DNA of 36,790 nt from NCBI GenBank assembly GCA_009469675.1, contig SSSZ01000055.1:1-36790 (forward strand). The letters run 5' to 3'. The notes beneath the pieces were generated by a model, which was not told the origin of the DNA, did not search any database, and saw only the letters and a program-made list of their open reading frames with translations. Source of the DNA: Azonexaceae bacterium (GTDB lineage: Bacteria; Pseudomonadota; Gammaproteobacteria; Burkholderiales; Rhodocyclaceae). The position numbers were made by a program, and so were the translations under genes. Below are positions 17,802 through 26,504 of this stretch, in pieces; the first letter of the stretch is position 1, and each line of letters begins with the position of its first letter.

Positions 17802-18479
17802 ATGAAGATCCTGTTGCTCGAAGACGAGCCGAAAACGGGTGCCTACCTGAAGCAGGGCTTGGTTGAAGCCGGCTTCGTGGTCGATTGGGTTGCCGACGGG
17901 CTGGATGGGCTGCACCTGGCGTTGACGGAGGCGCACGACTTGGCGATTCTCGACGTGATGCTGCCGGGTTTGGACGGTTGGCAGGTGTTGCAGGGTATTC
18001 GCCGAGCCGGCAAGGATATGCCCGTACTCTTTCTGACGGCCCGAGATCACGTCGAAGACCGGGTCAAGGGTTTGGAACTCGGTGCCGACGACTACCTGGT
18101 CAAGCCCTTCGCCTTCTCCGAGCTGCTCGCCCGCGTTCGCACTCTCCTGCGGCGGCGGGGCAAAACGAAGGAGTCGGAGTATTTGAAGGCCGCCGATCTT
18201 GAACTTGATCTCTTGCGACGCCGCGTCAATCGAGGCGGTCGGCGGATCGACCTGACCGCCAAGGAATTCGCGCTGCTGGAGCTCTTGCTGCGACGCCAGG
18301 GCGAGGTCTTGCCCCGTTCGCTCATCGCTTCACAGGTCTGGGACATGAATTTCGATAGCGATACCAATGTTATCGAGGTGGCGATCAAGCGGCTGCGACA
18401 AAAGGTCGACGAGGGCTTCGAACCCAAGTTGATCCGGACCGTGCGAGGTATGGGCTACATCCTCGACGTGGCGGAGTGA
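17802..18479 (+). CDS. cusR: CusR/CopR-type response regulator, OmpR family (225 aa)
   Basis: DNA-binding copper-responsive regulator. The receiver domain (1-120) carries EDEP at 7-10, the phospho-acceptor Asp51 in ILDVMLPG, the switch Thr in LFLTARD and the Lys in YLVKPFAF. A winged-helix output domain follows (about 130-225), with the GMGYIL end. The start ATG has an AGGAAGG ribosome site. It is divergent from the cytochrome/cus genes and has a CopR-like box upstream. It overlaps the following sensor remnant by 4 bases (GTGA). It is closely similar over its whole length to the second regulator at 21340-22011. Its own sensor kinase is reduced to 67 residues, so its phosphate donor is uncertain. 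Confidence 0.9.
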   Translation: MKILLLEDEPKTGAYLKQGLVEAGFVVDWVADGLDGLHLALTEAHDLAILDVMLPGLDGWQVLQGIRRAGKDMPVLFLTARDHVEDRVKGLELGADDYLVKPFAFSELLARVRTLLRRRGKTKESEYLKAADLELDLLRRRVNRGGRRIDLTAKEFALLELLLRRQGEVLPRSLIASQVWDMNFDSDTNVIEVAIKRLRQKVDEGFEPKLIRTVRGMGYILDVAE

Positions 18480-18679
18480 AAGCGATTCGAGGGCGTTCGT
18501 TGAACGCCCGCCTGACCATACTTTTTTCGTGCGCTTCGGCCCTTGTTCTTGCGGCCCTCGGGATCATGGTCGGTCTTGCCATGGAGCGTCATCTCAAGGA
18601 ACTGGACCGCGACACCCTGAGGGGGAAATTGCACTTGTCCAGGCGCACCTATGCAGCCTCGCAGCTGACGCTCGAATAG
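18476..18679 (+). pseudogene. Truncated CusS/CopS-type sensor kinase, N-terminal stump (67 aa)
   Basis: The frame starts with GTG overlapping the regulator stop (GTGA), exactly as in the intact pair at 22008. Residues SLNARLTILFSCASALVLAA form the first transmembrane helix, and AMERHLKELDRDTLRGKLHL matches the post-helix region of the intact kinase ([20 protein letters not shown]). The stop is at 18677-18679; periplasmic sensor, HAMP, HisKA and ATPase parts are all missing, and no continuation was found in the other frames downstream. This is a deletion or rearrangement rather than a simple frameshift. A functional 67-aa membrane peptide cannot be excluded. Confidence 0.85.
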
Positions 18680-18686
18680 CGCGACA

Positions 18687-18702
18687 ATTACGGTTGTGTC
18701 AG
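18687..18702. promoter_or_regulatory. CopR-box-like site C, after the truncated sensor gene
   Basis: Sequence ATTACGGTTGTGTCAG; the reverse complement CTGACACAACCGTAAT matches CTGACA-N5-GTAAT exactly. It lies 8 bases after the stop of the kinase stump and 150 bases upstream of the fusion enzyme start. It is either the promoter of a copper gene whose coding part was lost, or it puts the fusion gene under copper control. Confidence 0.6.
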
Positions 18703-18851
18703 GCATCGGTAAGCTTGAGTGCCGGTCGCCCGGGGTTCGAAGCGTCGCCGGGTGTCAGGGTCCGCCGGTGTTGGGGGGGCGCTTTGCTGCGTCGCACCAA
18801 AGTGATAGTCTCGCGCTCCAGAAAAACCAAGCCGAACAAACGGGACACCGC

Positions 18852-21158
18852 ATGAGCGAAATCGATCTGAAACGATTCTTCCTGGAGCAGGTTCGCCTTT
18901 TCCAGCATTTTCCGGCCGACCAGGTCGAGGACATCGTCGCCCGGTCCCGGCTCGCCACCTACGAAGGCAACGAGGCCATCCTGGAAACCGGCGACGAGGG
19001 CCGCTGCATGGGCGTGCTGATTAGCGGCCACGCCGAAATTTCCGTCACCGACAACACCGGCACCCGGTCGGTCATCACCCAGCTCGGGGCCGGCGATGTC
19101 TTTGGCGTCATGTCGCTGCTCACCGGAGAACCCCTCGTCGCCGACGTCATCGCCGGCAACCGCTGCTTCGTCCTGTTGATCCCGCAGGAGGTGTTCAACG
19201 CCGCCATCCTGACCAATCCCAAGGCCGTGGGCTACCTGTCGCGGCTGTTGGCCGAGCGCACCCGGGCCATGACCCAGGACGGCGCGGCGGGCCATGCCGA
19301 AGACCCCTATGCCCTGTCGCTCAGCACCAATACGCCGGGCAAGGTGGTGGTGCTCAACGTCGGCATCACCCAGATTCACTTCGGCATCTACGATACCCAC
19401 GACCTCGGCTCCGACGTGCACGGCGTCATCGACAACGCCGACCCGGCGGTGGCCCGCCTCAGCGTCGCCGTCGGCACCCAGACCCGCAGCCTGGAGCGGG
19501 CGTCTTTCGCCCTGCCCGAACTGTTCAAGGTGATGGCCGAGGCGACCCGGCTGCTCGGCGACGCCTTCGCCTTTCACCCCGAAGAGGTCACCGCCGTGGG
19601 TCACCGCGTCGTCCATGGCGGCAGCAAGTTTGCCAGCGCCGTGGTCATTACGCCGACGGTGATCGCCGACATCGAATCGCTTTCGGTCTTCGCGCCGCTG
19701 CACAACCCGGTCAACGTCGAGGGCATCAAGGTAGCCCTCGCCCAGTTCCCCGGCGTGCCCCACGTGGCGGTGTTCGATACTGCCTTCCACCAGACCCTGC
19801 CGCCCTACGCCTACCTCTACGGCCTGCCCTACGAACTCTACAAGCAGGACGGCATCCGTCGCTACGGCTTCCACGGCACCTCGCACCGCTACGTCTCGCT
19901 CAAGGCCGCCGAGGTCTTGCAGCGTCCCCTGGGTGAACTCGAGATCGTTTCCTGCCACCTCGGCATCGGCGCCTCGCTTTGCGCCATCGACCACGGCCGT
20001 TCGGTGGATACCAGCATGGGCATGACCCCCGCCGACGGCCTCATCATGCCCAGCCGCTCGGGCAGCATCGACCCGGCGGTGATGATCCACCTGATGCAGC
20101 ACCAGCACATGGCGCCTGCGGCCCTGTCCGCCCTCATCAATACGGAAAGCGGCCTGAAGGGCATCTCTGGCATCTCCAGCGACATCCACGCCATCGAGGC
20201 CGCCGCCAACGACGGCCACCACCGGGCGCTCCTCGCCCACAAGGCCTTCTGCTACCAGGTGCGCAAGAACATCGGCGCCTACGTCGCCGCCATGGGCGGT
20301 ATCGACGTTCTCGCCTTCACCGGCGACATCGGCGAAACCAGTTCGACGGTGCGCAGCCTGGCCTGCCAGAGCCTGGGCTACATGGGCATCAAGCTCGACG
20401 AGGAAAAGAACCGCAATCTCGGCAAGGTCCGTTCCCATGCCATCGTCTCGGCCGACGATTCGCCCGTCACCATCCTCGTCGTCGCCAACGATGACGAGCG
20501 CCTGGTGGCCTGGGAGACCCTGCGCGCCATCGAGCGCAACGAACTGATCGTGGCCATGAAGGAGGAGCAGGCCGAGGCGCCGATTCCGGTGGAGATTTCG
20601 GCCCACCACGTCCATTTGTCCCAGGCCGACGTGGAAAAACTCTTCGGCCCCGGCCACCAACTCACCCCCGAGCACGAGCTTTCCCAGCCCGGCCAGTTCG
20701 CCTGCGCCGAAAAGGTCCATCTGGTCGGCCCCAAGGGCCGCATCGCCAACGTCCGCGTCCTGGGGCCGACGCGTAAGGAAAGCCAGGTCGAGATCGCCAT
20801 GACCGAACAGTTCAAGGTGGGCATCCAGCCGCCCATCCGGCAGTCCGGCGACCTCGCCAACACGCCCGGCATCACCCTCGAAGGCCCCTACGGCAGCGCC
20901 GCCATCGAACGTGGCGTGATCTGCGCCCAGCGCCACATCCACATGTCGCCGGAAGACGCCCGGCGCTTTCGCGTGCGCGACAACTACGTCGTGCGGGTGC
21001 GTATTGAGGGCGAGCGCGAACTCATCTTCGGCGACGTCGTGGTTCGTGTGAACCCGGCCTTCCGCCTCGCCATGCACATCGACACCGACGAAGGCAACGC
21101 CGCCAACATCCGCACCGGCATGCTCGGCTACATCGAGGAAATCCAGTCGCGGCACTGA
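18852..21158 (+). CDS. Fusion: cNMP-binding-like + acetate kinase + PduL phosphotransacylase (768 aa)
   Basis: Three domains in one chain. Residues ~10-135 form a cyclic-nucleotide-binding-like beta barrel ([21 protein letters not shown]), but the usual cassette Glu and Arg are Val86 and Leu95. Residues ~163-560 are acetate/propionate kinase. Retained are Asn169, Arg252 (HRVVHGG), Asp309 (VFDTAFHQT), His341 (RYGFHGTSH), Arg402 and Glu495 (GDIGET). Replaced relative to Methanosarcina AckA are Ser10, Ser12 and Lys14 (Ile172, Gln174, His176) and Asn211 (Ile372 in HLGIGAS). Residues ~578-768 are a PduL-type phosphotransacylase with its zinc histidines intact: HHVHL (586, 588), RHIHM (695, 697) and MHIDTDE (742). 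PduL interconverts acyl-CoA and acyl-phosphate; AckA would make ATP and the free acid. The start was chosen where the cNMP fold begins; the upstream open frame is low-complexity. No strong ribosome site was seen. Confidence 0.9.
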   Translation: MSEIDLKRFFLEQVRLFQHFPADQVEDIVARSRLATYEGNEAILETGDEGRCMGVLISGHAEISVTDNTGTRSVITQLGAGDVFGVMSLLTGEPLVADVIAGNRCFVLLIPQEVFNAAILTNPKAVGYLSRLLAERTRAMTQDGAAGHAEDPYALSLSTNTPGKVVVLNVGITQIHFGIYDTHDLGSDVHGVIDNADPAVARLSVAVGTQTRSLERASFALPELFKVMAEATRLLGDAFAFHPEEVTAVGHRVVHGGSKFASAVVITPTVIADIESLSVFAPLHNPVNVEGIKVALAQFPGVPHVAVFDTAFHQTLPPYAYLYGLPYELYKQDGIRRYGFHGTSHRYVSLKAAEVLQRPLGELEIVSCHLGIGASLCAIDHGRSVDTSMGMTPADGLIMPSRSGSIDPAVMIHLMQHQHMAPAALSALINTESGLKGISGISSDIHAIEAAANDGHHRALLAHKAFCYQVRKNIGAYVAAMGGIDVLAFTGDIGETSSTVRSLACQSLGYMGIKLDEEKNRNLGKVRSHAIVSADDSPVTILVVANDDERLVAWETLRAIERNELIVAMKEEQAEAPIPVEISAHHVHLSQADVEKLFGPGHQLTPEHELSQPGQFACAEKVHLVGPKGRIANVRVLGPTRKESQVEIAMTEQFKVGIQPPIRQSGDLANTPGITLEGPYGSAAIERGVICAQRHIHMSPEDARRFRVRDNYVVRVRIEGERELIFGDVVVRVNPAFRLAMHIDTDEGNAANIRTGMLGYIEEIQSRH

Positions 21159-21261
21159 TACCAATTCGCGTTCAAGCCGATACCTTGTCGACTTCGCTTT
21201 ACCGTGCTCCAGCACTGTCTTTGGCTCGTCTTCGCGCCTCGATTTGAACGCGAATAGGCAT
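21158..21261. repeat. Palindromic interspersed repeat, copy 1 (~104 bp)
   Basis: Outer inverted arms are ATACCAATTCGCGTTCAA and TTGAACGCGAATAGGCAT. The core includes TTGTCGACTTCGC, the small hairpin GTGCTCCAGCAC and CGTCTTCGCG. The core matches copy 2 at 27920-28022 along its whole length. The element begins on the last A of the fusion gene stop codon. Size and structure suggest a REP/MITE-like dispersed element; it may also act as a 3' RNA hairpin or terminator. Confidence 0.8.
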
Positions 21262-21339
21262 GAGGCCGCCGCCGCGGGCCTTCCCGGGTCGGCAGATGAC
21301 CGGCTCCCCATCGGCGCCGCCTTGGGTCACAATGCCGCC

Positions 21340-22011
21340 ATGAAAATCCTCATCGTCGAAGACGAACCCAAGACCGGCGACTACCTCAGGCAAGGCCTCG
21401 CCGAGGCCGGCTTCACCGTCGATCTCGTGCGCGACGGGGTGGACGGCATGCACGTCGGCCTGGCCGGGGAGCACGACCTGGTCGTCCTCGACGTCAACCT
21501 GCCCGGCCTCGACGGCTGGCAGGTGTTGCAGGCCCTGCGGGCGGCCGGGCGCGACCTGCCGGTGCTCTTCCTCACTGCCCGCGACCGGGTGGAGGACCGG
21601 GTCAAGGGCCTGGAACTGGGGGCTGACGATTATCTGGTCAAGCCTTTTGCCTTTTCCGAACTGCTCGCCCGGGTGCGCACCCTGCTGCGCCGGGGCCGGG
21701 CCAAGGAAGCCGCCGCCCTGGCCCTGGCCGACCTCGAACTCGACGTGCTCAAACGGCGTGCCAGCCGCGGCGGCAAGCGCATCGATCTGACCGCCAAGGA
21801 ATTCGCCCTGCTCGAACTCTTTCTCCGTCACCCGGGCGAAGTCTTGTCGCGCAGCTACATCGCCTCCCAGGTCTGGGACATGAATTTCGATTCCGACACC
21901 AACGTCGTCGAGGTCGCCATCCGCCGCCTGCGGGCCAAGATCGACGACGACTTCACCCCGAGGCTCATCCACACCCTGCGGGGCATGGGCTACGTACTGG
22001 AAATCCGGTGA
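21340..22011 (+). CDS. Heavy-metal response regulator, OmpR family, second copy (223 aa)
   Basis: Paralogue of the CusR-type regulator at 17802-18479. Receiver domain with EDEP (7-10), phospho-acceptor Asp51 (VLDVNLPG), LFLTARD and YLVKPFAF; winged-helix DNA-binding domain with [16 protein letters not shown] and the GMGYVLEI end. Large blocks are identical between the two proteins (for example [20 protein letters not shown]). The start ATG 21340 aligns with the paralogue; the frame is open upstream to 21244 but that part lies in the repeat region. It overlaps the sensor kinase by GTGA, indicating coupled translation. No CopR-like box was seen upstream, so its signal and targets may differ. 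Confidence 0.9.
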   Translation: MKILIVEDEPKTGDYLRQGLAEAGFTVDLVRDGVDGMHVGLAGEHDLVVLDVNLPGLDGWQVLQALRAAGRDLPVLFLTARDRVEDRVKGLELGADDYLVKPFAFSELLARVRTLLRRGRAKEAAALALADLELDVLKRRASRGGKRIDLTAKEFALLELFLRHPGEVLSRSYIASQVWDMNFDSDTNVVEVAIRRLRAKIDDDFTPRLIHTLRGMGYVLEIR

Positions 22012-23381
22012 ATCCGGCCGGCCTTCTCAAGCGTTCGATCACCCTGCGCCTGTCGCTGGCCTTCGCCCTCCTGGCGGCGGTGGTCTTTGCCTTTCTTGGC
22101 CTCTATCTGGGCCGGGCGGTCGATGCCCACATGGTCGAACTGGACGAGCACGAACTCGTGGGGAAGCTCGCCCTGGCCCGCCATCTGGCTGCCGACCAAA
22201 CGACGCCGGAGGGCTTGCGTACCCGCCTGGCCGACGCCCTGGTCGGCCATCACGGCATGCATGTCGCGGTCGATACGGACGCCGGCCCGGTCATGCGCTG
22301 GCCCGACGAGCCGGTCACCGCCGCGCTGCCCGCGGCCGCCGAAACCGTCGGCGAAGCCCCGGCCCTGGTCGCGGCGGGCGGACTCAGGCTGCGCGCCGTC
22401 GCCGGCCCGGCGCCGACGGGTTGGGGCGTCCCTGCCCGGGTCGTGGTGGCCCGCGACGTGGCCCACCACACCGCGTTTCTCGACCGCGTGCAGCGTGATT
22501 TCTGGCTCGCCGTCATGGTCGCTGCCGTACTTACCGCCCTGGTCGGCATTGCCGTCGCCAGCCACGGCATGAACCCGGTACGGACCATGGCCCGGACGGC
22601 GGGGCGCATTTCCGCCGGCAGCCTGGGCGAACGCCTGCCCGAAGCGGCGGTGCCGGTCGAACTCCTCCCCCTGGTGGCCGCCTTCAACGCCATGCTGGCC
22701 CGGCTGGAGGAATCCTTCGCCCGCCTTTCCGAATTTTCCGCCGACCTCGCCCACGAGTTGCGCACCCCCATCCACAGCCTGCGTATGCAGACCGAGGTTT
22801 CCTTGTCCCGCCCTCGCAGCGTTGACGAATACCGCGATCTGCTGGCGTCCAGCCTGGAGCAGTACGACGGCCTGGCCCGCATGATTGCTGACATGCTTTT
22901 TCTCGCCAAGGCCGACCATGGTCTCGTCGTCCCGCCCCGGGAAAATGTTCCCCTCCTCGCCCTCGGTCAGCAGTTGGCCGAATATTATGGCGTCCTGGCC
23001 GAGGAGCGAGCGCTCACTGTGGACGGCCAGGAGGTGGCCGTCGCCGGCGACCGGGGCATGCTCCAGCGGGCCATCGGCAACCTGCTCGCCAACGCCCTGC
23101 GCCACACCCCGGCCGGCGGCTGGGTGCGCCTGACGGTGGCCGCCAACGACGGGCTGGCCCGGGTCACCGTTGCCAACAGCGGCCGGCCGATCCCGGCCGA
23201 ACACCTGCCTCGCCTCTTCGAACGCTTTGTCCGCCTGGACGAAAGCGGCGAGGGTAGCGGCCTCGGCCTCGCCATCACCCGTTCCATCGTCCAGGCTCAC
23301 GGCGGCCGCGTTGAAGTCGCCTCCGACCCGGCGTCGACCCGCTTCACGGTGATTCTCCCGGGGCCGGAACGCTCCGCCTGA
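22008..23381 (+). CDS. Membrane sensor histidine kinase of the second two-component pair (457 aa)
   Basis: Complete kinase of the CusS/CopS heavy-metal type. First transmembrane helix about 14-36, periplasmic sensor about 37-163, second helix about 165-185, HAMP about 188-240 and HisKA with phospho-accepting His249 (LAHELRTP). The ATPase domain has the N box [10 protein letters not shown] (359-368) and G box GEGSGLGLA (414-422). The GTG start at 22008 overlaps the regulator stop. The periplasmic domain, about 125 residues, carries few histidines or methionines apart from HHGMH (81-85), so the ligand is uncertain; copper or silver is plausible by homology. It may also phosphorylate the orphaned CusR-type regulator; that is inference. 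Confidence 0.9.
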   Translation: MNPAGLLKRSITLRLSLAFALLAAVVFAFLGLYLGRAVDAHMVELDEHELVGKLALARHLAADQTTPEGLRTRLADALVGHHGMHVAVDTDAGPVMRWPDEPVTAALPAAAETVGEAPALVAAGGLRLRAVAGPAPTGWGVPARVVVARDVAHHTAFLDRVQRDFWLAVMVAAVLTALVGIAVASHGMNPVRTMARTAGRISAGSLGERLPEAAVPVELLPLVAAFNAMLARLEESFARLSEFSADLAHELRTPIHSLRMQTEVSLSRPRSVDEYRDLLASSLEQYDGLARMIADMLFLAKADHGLVVPPRENVPLLALGQQLAEYYGVLAEERALTVDGQEVAVAGDRGMLQRAIGNLLANALRHTPAGGWVRLTVAANDGLARVTVANSGRPIPAEHLPRLFERFVRLDESGEGSGLGLAITRSIVQAHGGRVEVASDPASTRFTVILPGPERSA

Positions 23382-23499
23382 TTGCCGGTCCACCCGGTAC
23401 GGAAGCCCTTGCCGGCGTTTCCGGCGCCGCGGCCTTGAGCCGGCCCGCCGGAGTGCGCGGCTCGCCGTCTTCCGGGCCGGGCGAGAGGAGGAGGATGCC

Positions 23500-24066
23500 A
23501 TGGGCGATTTCCTCGATTGGCTTCCCATCAATGACGACGTGGAGGCGGAGTTTTACTACTGGGCCGGCGAATTGCGCGCCGCCGTGGTCAAGGCCGCGGC
23601 CTTCGCCGGGTTCACCGGCCTGGCCATCGCCATCGTGCCCGGCGCGGCGGCCGACGATGGCGGCATCGGGTTCGCCAAGTCCTACTGGCCCCACCTGGTC
23701 GAGGTCGCCTTCTGGCTCGGTCTGTTGGTCGGGCTGCTCTGGGGGGCGGCCAAGCGCTTCGGCGCGGCGCTCGCCGGCAGCCAGCCTTGGCGCGAACCCG
23801 CCCGCTGTGGCGAGCGCGAAGCCACGGCCCGCTTCTTCGGCCAGTGGGGCATGTTCGCCGCCCTGGCCGGCCTCGCCCTGTGGATGGCCCACGAAATCAC
23901 CGCCGTCGCCACGGGCGGCGGGCCGGCCGCCCTGTTCACCGGCGCCTTCGCTCCCCTCTGGGCCGCCTGTTTCCTGAGCGCTGCGGCCTTTCTTCTCGTT
24001 GCCTGTCTGGGCCGGCGTCGTCGGTCGTCCAAGCCGCCGGGACGCGATCCGAAAATATCTCCTTGA
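23500..24066 (+). CDS. Small integral membrane protein, unknown (188 aa)
   Basis: Predicted inner-membrane protein with four hydrophobic segments: about 28-48 (VVKAAAFAGFTGLAIAIV), 64-84 (VEVAFWLGLLVGLLWGAA), 113-134 and 142-170. It ends in a basic cytoplasmic tail (GRRRRSSKPPGR). The N-terminal stretch DWLPINDDVEAEFYYW is acidic. The start ATG 23500 has a strong purine-rich ribosome site (GAGAGGAGGAGGA). It follows the sensor kinase by about 120 bases on the same strand, and the EF-hand protein gene begins 53 bases later. I do not recognise a family. Confidence 0.7.
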   Translation: MGDFLDWLPINDDVEAEFYYWAGELRAAVVKAAAFAGFTGLAIAIVPGAAADDGGIGFAKSYWPHLVEVAFWLGLLVGLLWGAAKRFGAALAGSQPWREPARCGEREATARFFGQWGMFAALAGLALWMAHEITAVATGGGPAALFTGAFAPLWAACFLSAAAFLLVACLGRRRRSSKPPGRDPKISP

Positions 24067-24119
24067 GCCGGCACGCCCCTTGCGCTGGGTCCACCCCAAT
24101 CACAGCCAAGGAGTGCGCC

Positions 24120-25136
24120 ATGAAAGTCGTTGAATCCGACGTCCGGCTGGAGAGCAGCCACGAAGCCCGTTACCGCCAGAGCTGCGAAGTCACCGCCAAC
24201 CTGTCGTTCCGCCGGGTCGCCGAGGAGGTGGCGGCGAGCCGGAAAGGCGCCGGCGAGGAACCGCGGGAGCGTCTGACCCGGCTCCTGGAACAGCTGGTCG
24301 ATGCCTTGCTGGCGGCAATGGAAGGAAAAAATTGCCGATCCGTCGCCGCCGATTGCCGGCCGTCGACTGCCGCTCCGGCGGCACAACCCTCCGGACCCGC
24401 CGGGGCGCCGCCCGGGGGGCGGGAGATCGCCTGGGAGAGGCGTTCCGTCGAAACCATCGAGGATTACGAACGGACCCGGGTGGCGGGCCGCGGGGTGGTC
24501 AAAACCGCCGATGGGCGGAACATCGACTTCAAGCTCGCCGCCGAGTTCTGCCGCGACTATCGCTGCACCCGGGAAAGCCAGGAAAGGGGCACGGTGGTGC
24601 TGCACGATCCCCTCGTCCTCAATTTTGCCGGCAAGGCCGCCGAACTGACCGCCGAACGCATCGCCTTCGACCTCGACGCTGACGGCCGGGCCGAAAGCCT
24701 CCCCGGCCTGGGCCGGGGCAGCGCCTATCTCGTCCTTGACCGCAACGGCAACGGCAAGGTCGACGATGGCCGGGAAGTGTTCGGAGCGGTGAGCGGCGAC
24801 GCCTTCGCCGACCTCGCCAAGCTCGACGACGACCGCAACGGCTGGCTCGACGAGGGCGATGCCGCCTTCGCCCGGCTGCGCCTCTGGGACGGCCGCCCGG
24901 ACGACGCGCCGACCGCCCTGGCCGGCCGGGAGGTCGGCGCCATCTGGCTCGGCTCCGTCGCCAGCCCCTTCGCCATCAAGGACAACGCCAACGCCCTGCT
25001 CGGCGAAATCCGCGCCGCCGGGGTGTTCCTCAAGGAAGACGGCGAAGTGGGCACCGTCCAGCAGATCGACCTGGCGAGCCGGGCGGCGTCCGACGAGGCG
25101 GCGTCCCGCCCGGCCCCCGGCGGTGCCGCCGCCTGA
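24120..25136 (+). CDS. EF-hand-like calcium-binding protein (338 aa)
   Basis: Soluble-looking protein without a signal peptide. The C-terminal half contains two EF-hand-type loops: LDRNGNGKVDDGREVFG and LDDDRNGWLDEGDAAFARL. Each has the D-x-[DN]-x-[DN]-G spacing of calcium loops, and a preceding FDLDADGRAESL may be a third, degenerate one. This arrangement is typical of a module found in large secreted repeat proteins and haemolysin-like proteins, here carried by a short stand-alone protein. Residues about 75-105 are Pro/Ala-rich and look like a linker. The start ATG 24120 has AAGGAG. Function unknown; calcium binding is a good inference, but the partner is not known. Confidence 0.75.
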   Translation: MKVVESDVRLESSHEARYRQSCEVTANLSFRRVAEEVAASRKGAGEEPRERLTRLLEQLVDALLAAMEGKNCRSVAADCRPSTAAPAAQPSGPAGAPPGGREIAWERRSVETIEDYERTRVAGRGVVKTADGRNIDFKLAAEFCRDYRCTRESQERGTVVLHDPLVLNFAGKAAELTAERIAFDLDADGRAESLPGLGRGSAYLVLDRNGNGKVDDGREVFGAVSGDAFADLAKLDDDRNGWLDEGDAAFARLRLWDGRPDDAPTALAGREVGAIWLGSVASPFAIKDNANALLGEIRAAGVFLKEDGEVGTVQQIDLASRAASDEAASRPAPGGAAA

Positions 25137-25154
25137 CCGGATTGCGACCGCGTC

Positions 25155-25179
25155 CCCGGGCGTCGGGCCGGCGCCCGGG
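25155..25179. other. GC-rich hairpin after the EF-hand gene
   Basis: Perfect 8-base arms CCCGGGCG and CGCCCGGG with a 9-base loop, 18 bases after the stop. No T-run follows, so it is at best an imperfect terminator or an mRNA-stabilising stem. Confidence 0.35.
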
Positions 25180-25209
25180 AGGGCTACCGGTCGGCCCCGG
25201 GGCGATGCC

Positions 25210-25233
25210 CATGATTGGGTCCATGATTGGGTC
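25210..25233 (+). repeat. Perfect tandem duplication of a 12-mer
   Basis: CATGATTGGGTC occurs twice head-to-tail in the 192-base gap between the EF-hand gene and the glycine-rich gene. It is more AT-rich than its surroundings. It may be a slippage product or a paired binding site. Confidence 0.7.
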
Positions 25234-25328
25234 TTGCCTTGCCGCCGGCCCCGGCGATAATCCTCCCTGGTTCGCCCGTCCCGATTCCCATCCGCTGTCC
25301 GTCGCCTGCCGACCCGCCGGAGTACCGC

Positions 25329-26009
25329 ATGTCGCCGTTCGCCGCTTTTCTCGCCGTCGTTTTCGCCCTCGTGTTTTATACCGTTTGGCGCCGGGCTCGG
25401 GTGGCGCGCCGGGCTGAATTCATCCGCAGCTACACCCTGCCCCAGGGTCTCTTCGAGCGCCTGAAGAAGCGCCGCCCCGAACTGACGCTCAAGGACTGCC
25501 AACTGGTCAGCCAGGCCCTGCGGCAGTTCTTTCTGGCCTACCTGAAAGGCGGCCGCCGTTTCGTCGCCATGCCGTCGCAACTGGCCGACGATCTCTGGCA
25601 CGAGTTCATCCTTTACACCAAGAACTACGACGCCTTCTGCCGCCAGGCCTTTGGCCGCTTCCTCCACCATACGCCGGCGGTGGTGCTCGGTTCGGCCAGG
25701 CAAAGCAACGAAGGCCTGCGCCGCTGCTGGTGGTACGCCTGCCGCGAAGAGAATATCGACCCGGCCCAGCCGACCCGCCTGCCGCTGCTTTTCGCCCTCG
25801 ACGCCAAGTTCAAGATCGCCGACGGTTTCTTCTACGTCCCCGATTGCGGCACGGTGAAGAACCGCGATACCGGCGGCGCCGTTTATTGCGGCGGCGACTT
25901 TGCAAGCAGCAGCTTCGACGGCGGCACGGACGGTTTCGGCGATGCCGGGGGCGGGGGCGATGGCAGCGCCGGCGGGGGGTGCGGCGGCGGCTGCGGTGGG
26001 GGCGATTGA
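25329..26009 (+). CDS. Glycine-rich domain membrane protein, GRDP/DUF1399-like (226 aa)
   Basis: N-terminal membrane anchor (about 3-20, FAAFLAVVFALVFYTVWRR). A conserved middle domain follows, with LADDLWHEFILYTKNYDAFC and GRFLHHTPAVV. The WHxFxLxTxxYxxFC pattern resembles the glycine-rich-domain protein family (DUF1399-like). The last 45 residues are almost entirely Gly, Ser, Asp and Cys (GGGGDGSAGGGCGGGCGGGD). Such GGGCGGGC tails occur in several bacterial membrane proteins of unknown role and could bind metal through the cysteines. The start ATG 25329 begins at the anchor; the frame is open further upstream without a ribosome site. Cellular role unknown. Confidence 0.72.
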   Translation: MSPFAAFLAVVFALVFYTVWRRARVARRAEFIRSYTLPQGLFERLKKRRPELTLKDCQLVSQALRQFFLAYLKGGRRFVAMPSQLADDLWHEFILYTKNYDAFCRQAFGRFLHHTPAVVLGSARQSNEGLRRCWWYACREENIDPAQPTRLPLLFALDAKFKIADGFFYVPDCGTVKNRDTGGAVYCGGDFASSSFDGGTDGFGDAGGGGDGSAGGGCGGGCGGGD

Positions 26010-26083
26010 AGGGGGCGGCCGGATCGGCCTCGGGCGTCGGGTTACGTTACAGTGTCGAACGTTTTTTGCCTATCGGAAGGACC

Positions 26084-26464
26084 ATGCACTACATCGTCAC
26101 CACGGAAAAATCCCACTACGAGGCCTGCGTCGACCTGGAAGCGGTGATCCTGCGCCTGGGCTTTCGCATCCTGCACCGCCATGATCTCGGCGCGCCGGGC
26201 GGCGGCGAATTGGCCTGTGACGAGGAGGGTACGGTGTTTTCCCTGGACAGCGCCCGCTACGCCGAAAGACTGCTCGCCGCCGACATGCGCTCGCTCCTCG
26301 CCCTGCCTTGGCGCATCGCGGTGTATACCGAAGCGGGCGACACCCGCATCGGGCTGCTGCGGCCCGCCCCCTTGCTGGCGGCTTTGGCTTCCCGGGCCGG
26401 CGCCGCGGGGGCGGCCCAGGAAATCGAGGAAAAGCTCGTCCAGATGGTCGACGAAGCGCGTTGA
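26084..26464 (+). CDS. DUF302-type protein (126 aa)
   Basis: Short protein opening HYIVTTEKSHYEACVDLEAV followed by GFRILHRHDLG. This fits the DUF302 pattern (Thr-x-Lys-Ser near the N-terminus, a helix, then GF-x-[IV]-L-x-x-[HD]-D). DUF302 proteins are small alpha/beta dimers, sometimes linked to redox or haem contexts, with no firm function. The start ATG 26084 follows GGAAGG at suitable spacing. The C-terminus is an acidic helix (QEIEEKLVQMVDEA). It lies 74 bases after the glycine-rich gene and convergent to the YceH gene. Confidence 0.72.
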   Translation: MHYIVTTEKSHYEACVDLEAVILRLGFRILHRHDLGAPGGGELACDEEGTVFSLDSARYAERLLAADMRSLLALPWRIAVYTEAGDTRIGLLRPAPLLAALASRAGAAGAAQEIEEKLVQMVDEAR

Positions 26465-26504
26465 CCCGGGGCGATTGCGGCGGGGCGCCGTGCCGCCGCT
26501 GCCT

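Noticed and set aside
18699-21311. Minus-strand open frame (870 codons) opposite the fusion enzyme
   Set aside because: Mirror frame of a strongly conserved three-domain protein; no ribosome site and no recognisable domain.
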